A stretch of DNA of 64,000 nt from Paenibacillus sp. BIC5C1 (GTDB lineage: Bacteria; Bacillota; Bacilli; Paenibacillales; Paenibacillaceae): positions 6,076,001 to 6,140,000 of the forward strand of contig NZ_CP135922.1 in NCBI RefSeq assembly GCF_032399705.1, in the 5' to 3' direction. Shown here in pieces: positions 61,599 to 64,000 of the stretch. The position numbers and the translations under genes are program-made. Position 1 is the first letter of the stretch. Every line of letters begins with the position of its first letter. The notes under the pieces were generated by a model. It made no database searches and had not been told where the DNA came from. It saw only the letters and a list, made by a program, of their open reading frames with translations.

Positions 61599-63161
61599 AT
61601 GGGTGATCAGGAGGAGATTCAACTGACCCAACATTACGATATTGACGTACTCATCGCTGGAGCTGGACCGACTGGCTCCGCTCTTGCAGTCGACCTGCTT
61701 CGACGCGGCCTTCGTGTCCGACTCGTTGACAAAGCCCCTCACGCCTTTCAAGGTTCCCGTGCCAAGGGAATTCAACCAAGAACCCAAGAGATTTTGGAGG
61801 ACTTCGGCGTGCTGGAAGAGGCTCAGTCAGAGGGAAGTTCTTACCCGCTTGCCGGTTTTCATATTGGACCGTTAACTTTGCCTTGGCGCATGCAGCAGCA
61901 AAATAAACCAACACCGAGCGATCCGTATCCAAACATTCTCCTGTTGGCGCAGCACCGAACGGATGCCATCTTACACCGCCTACTGAAACAACTCGGCTTA
62001 ATCATTGAATTTAACAACGGGTTGGAGCAATTCGAACAGGATGCTGATGGAGTGACGGTGACTCTCTCTTCCGGAGAGAAGGTTCGCAGCAGATATCTCG
62101 TCGGAGCAGATGGAGGTTCGAGCATCGTTCGCAAAGGGGCAGATATCCGATTTATTGGAGAGACTACCGACTCTGACCGTACACTCATCATCGACGGCTC
62201 GATCGACAAACTGTCTCGCAATAGGTGGCATATGTGGCCACGTACACATGGCACGTTTGTCGGAGCCTGCCCTCTGCCACACTCCGACCAGTTCCAAGTT
62301 ATGATCAGGCTGGCACCGGAAGAAAAGCCTAACCTAGACAAAGGCGCACTCGCCGCTCAATTCCACAAACTCACAGGTTTGCGTCTCTACGACATTACCT
62401 GGAGTTCGCTGTTTCGTCCCAACGTTCGACTGGCTGAGCACTATCGGTCGGGTCGCGTCTTCATTGCAGGCGATGCTGCACATGTGCACACCCCGGCCGG
62501 TGCACAAGGTCTCAACACGGGTATACAGGACGCCTATAACCTCGGTTGGAAAATAGGGCAGGTCATTGCTGGGGCACCCGAGAGGTTGCTTGACAGCTAC
62601 GAGGCTGAGCGTCAACCGATTGCCGCTCGCGTCCTCAGCAAATCCAGCGAGCTATACGCCAAGCTAGACAAAAATCGCCTGGCTAGCCTCAAGCGTGGAG
62701 ACGAGGAGCGACAGCTTAGACTTTCTTACCATGGTGGGCCGCTCGCGTCTAGCGAAGAAACGGCCACCAAAACACTTCATGTTGGTGACCGGGCGCCAGA
62801 TGCTCCCTGCAATGGACCCGGTGGGGAACCACGTCTGTTCGACATCTATCAGGGGCCTCACTTCACTTTGCTTGCCTTTGGACCTAACGCTGCCAAGTTA
62901 CTCCCTAAGTTAAACTGGCCAACCAGCGGTGCCGAATTACACTGCTACGTCGTTGGTACCACACACGAATCAGATCAGAAGATCCTCCATGACTCCAGCG
63001 GCAAGTTGACCCGTACCTACGGTATTACCAGCGAAACGCTGGTCTTGATTCGCCCAGATGGTTATATCGGGAGCATCATCACGGCCGATTGGCAGGAAAG
63101 CTTCAACAATATAGCCAGAATGTTGGCTCCGCCGCAATCCATCGGGCCCAACCCGAATTGA
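61599..63161 (+). CDS. FAD-dependent aromatic-ring monooxygenase (PHBH/MhpA-like)
   Basis: A 520-residue flavoprotein hydroxylase. The Rossmann GAGPTGSALAVDLLRRG is at residues 21-37, followed by the acidic end of beta 2 (LVDKA). The DG motif is YLVGADGGSS near 170. The GD motif VFIAGDAAHVHTPAGAQGLN is near 285-304, and a C-terminal thioredoxin-like domain (about 395-515) follows. Similar enzymes hydroxylate phenols or inactivate drugs such as rifampicin and tetracycline. The first ATG at 61599 has no ribosome site. GGAGGAG lies at 61609-61615, in front of an in-frame CTG at 61623, so translation may start there. It is controlled by the divergent MarR. Confidence 0.9.
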   Translation: MGDQEEIQLTQHYDIDVLIAGAGPTGSALAVDLLRRGLRVRLVDKAPHAFQGSRAKGIQPRTQEILEDFGVLEEAQSEGSSYPLAGFHIGPLTLPWRMQQQNKPTPSDPYPNILLLAQHRTDAILHRLLKQLGLIIEFNNGLEQFEQDADGVTVTLSSGEKVRSRYLVGADGGSSIVRKGADIRFIGETTDSDRTLIIDGSIDKLSRNRWHMWPRTHGTFVGACPLPHSDQFQVMIRLAPEEKPNLDKGALAAQFHKLTGLRLYDITWSSLFRPNVRLAEHYRSGRVFIAGDAAHVHTPAGAQGLNTGIQDAYNLGWKIGQVIAGAPERLLDSYEAERQPIAARVLSKSSELYAKLDKNRLASLKRGDEERQLRLSYHGGPLASSEETATKTLHVGDRAPDAPCNGPGGEPRLFDIYQGPHFTLLAFGPNAAKLLPKLNWPTSGAELHCYVVGTTHESDQKILHDSSGKLTRTYGITSETLVLIRPDGYIGSIITADWQESFNNIARMLAPPQSIGPNPN

Positions 63162-63246
63162 GGGTCAAGCGAGACTATGAATGCTAGTTCAGCTATTGTA
63201 TGAGGACCGACATTACGACATAGATGTGGCTAAGATAAACGCAAAT

Positions 63247-63290
63247 AAGACCGGGAACGACGGCCTTCAGGGTCATTTCCGGTTTTGTCT
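63247..63290 (+). terminator. Terminator after the monooxygenase gene
   Basis: ACCGGGAA and TTTCCGGT pair around an inner GC-rich loop, then TTTGTCTG. The stem is imperfect. Confidence 0.6.
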
Positions 63291-63327
63291 GTACTTTTTC
63301 TATTTTGAAGTAATTGCACTATTCCAT

Positions 63328-64000
63328 TTATCTTAATCCAATATCCTCAAAACGATTGCCAATCGTCTCTGGGAATGCCTGCTTAATGGCATCGATGGCA
63401 CGCTGTTCCGTTTCCCCTGCTTGCTCGATCAGACAGATCACCTTTTGCACATGCCCCGGTTCTTTCGCATCCCACGCTGTTGAATCCTTAACCTTCTCCA
63501 TCATCTGAGCATATAGGTCTGCAAGTAACGCATACTCTTGTACCACTTGATTCATCTGATTGGACAAATGCTTAAGCTCTCCAACATAGGAGGCCATATC
63601 CTTTCTTGAATTAGCATAATAGCGCAGAACCATGGGCATCAGCAATGGCTGCATAAGCAGCGGGTCCACATGCGTAATCCTGAGGAGGCAGCATATAGTC
63701 ATGGGTTTCCCATTTGTACACAGCCTGAATTAATGATTCTTTGCACACTTCCCATATGTCTACGGTTGTATGAGATTCAAGAACCTGATAGTACCAGTAT
63801 GGTGTACTGTTTCGACCAAAAGAATCATAGGGCAGACGAATGACTTCATTTTCTTGACTCTCACAAATGAACAGCACCTGCTCCCCATCATCATATCCAG
63901 CACAAATAACAAACTGATCATGCCACAGAATAGCACCTACACCCCGGTCAATGGAAGCCTTGATATCCAGCAGGGCCTGCTTCTGATAGAGCGGAAAGGT
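63328..64000 (-). pseudogene. BtrH-like protein gene with one-base frameshift (5' end outside window)
   Basis: From the right edge the frame reads ALLDIKASIDRGVGAILWHDQFVIC-like, then GRNSTPYWYYQVLE and YACGPAAYAAIADA, and then stops after HGSALLC. The next frame resumes with MVLRYYANSRKDMASYVGELKH and runs to 63328. Reading the CCC (GGG at 63634-63636 on the plus strand) as two bases restores one frame through Ala-Asp-Ala-Met-Val-Leu-Arg-Tyr-Tyr. The conserved content recalls BtrH N-terminal/papain-like proteins near peptide biosynthesis genes. The shift is either a real recent mutation or a sequencing error. Confidence 0.75.

Noticed and set aside
1..64000. CRISPR array, tRNA or rRNA genes, prophage or replication origin
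   Set aside because: No spaced direct-repeat arrays, no tRNA-like cloverleaf sequence and no phage structural genes were seen in the window.

Overview
The window looks like a chromosomal segment of a Paenibacillus-type, spore-forming Firmicute. Ribosome binding sites are strong and GGAGG-like, and lipoproteins carry classical lipoboxes. There are two YesM/YesN-regulated sugar ABC systems of the LplB/LplC/LipO kind, a Spo0E-like phosphatase, a YozB/YtkA/BdbC group and secreted proteins with copper-amine-oxidase-like stalk domains. The genus is inferred from gene content and family resemblance, not from a marker gene.

Region 1 (about 1-16.7 kb, almost all minus strand) is a carbohydrate-use locus. 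Read in transcription order it holds a YesM sensor kinase and YesN regulator, an LplB/LplC permease pair, three tandem paralogous solute-binding lipoproteins, a GH95 fucosidase-family enzyme and a GH1 beta-glucosidase. Terminators and AAAACGTTTT or TGAAAGTGCTTTCA palindromes separate the units, so each binding protein seems to have its own control.

Region 2 (16.9-30 kb) holds an MFS exporter with a divergent TetR regulator, an amino-acid ABC operon ending in an OsmC protein, a second TetR gene and uppP. An IS150-group IS3 element has landed in the loop of the uppP terminator. Next come thioredoxin-like, aldo/keto reductase, gpmA and YozB/CtaM genes, then a CPA2 antiporter behind a leader with two tandem intrinsic terminators. 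A 57-residue gene lies between the reductase and gpmA.

Region 3 (29.9-45.7 kb) holds an apparent four-gene operon joining a two-component system to pssA and dedA, then pdxK, a two-component system with a BcrAB-like ABC exporter, and degV. A three-gene ABC-2 exporter and an AstE/AspA-like deacylase follow on the plus strand. After these come a hydrolase-merR pair under a 19-bp-spacer MerR-type promoter, a YtkA/CtaK-like lipoprotein and BdbC.

Region 4 (46-52.7 kb) is the least familiar. It has a secreted protein with two helical repeats that share a conserved His/Glu set plus a stalk domain, behind an attenuator-like leader. It also has a small membrane protein, a second stalk protein with a tandem repeat of unknown fold, and a two-gene unit of an FGE/SUMF1-like protein and a large protein of unknown function.

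Region 5 (53-64 kb) holds the second sugar ABC system (binding protein, YesN, YesM; permeases divergent), a Spo0E-like gene, and a MarR regulator divergent from an FAD monooxygenase with three GTTTC-GAAAC palindromes between them. At the right edge is a BtrH-like gene broken by a one-base frameshift.
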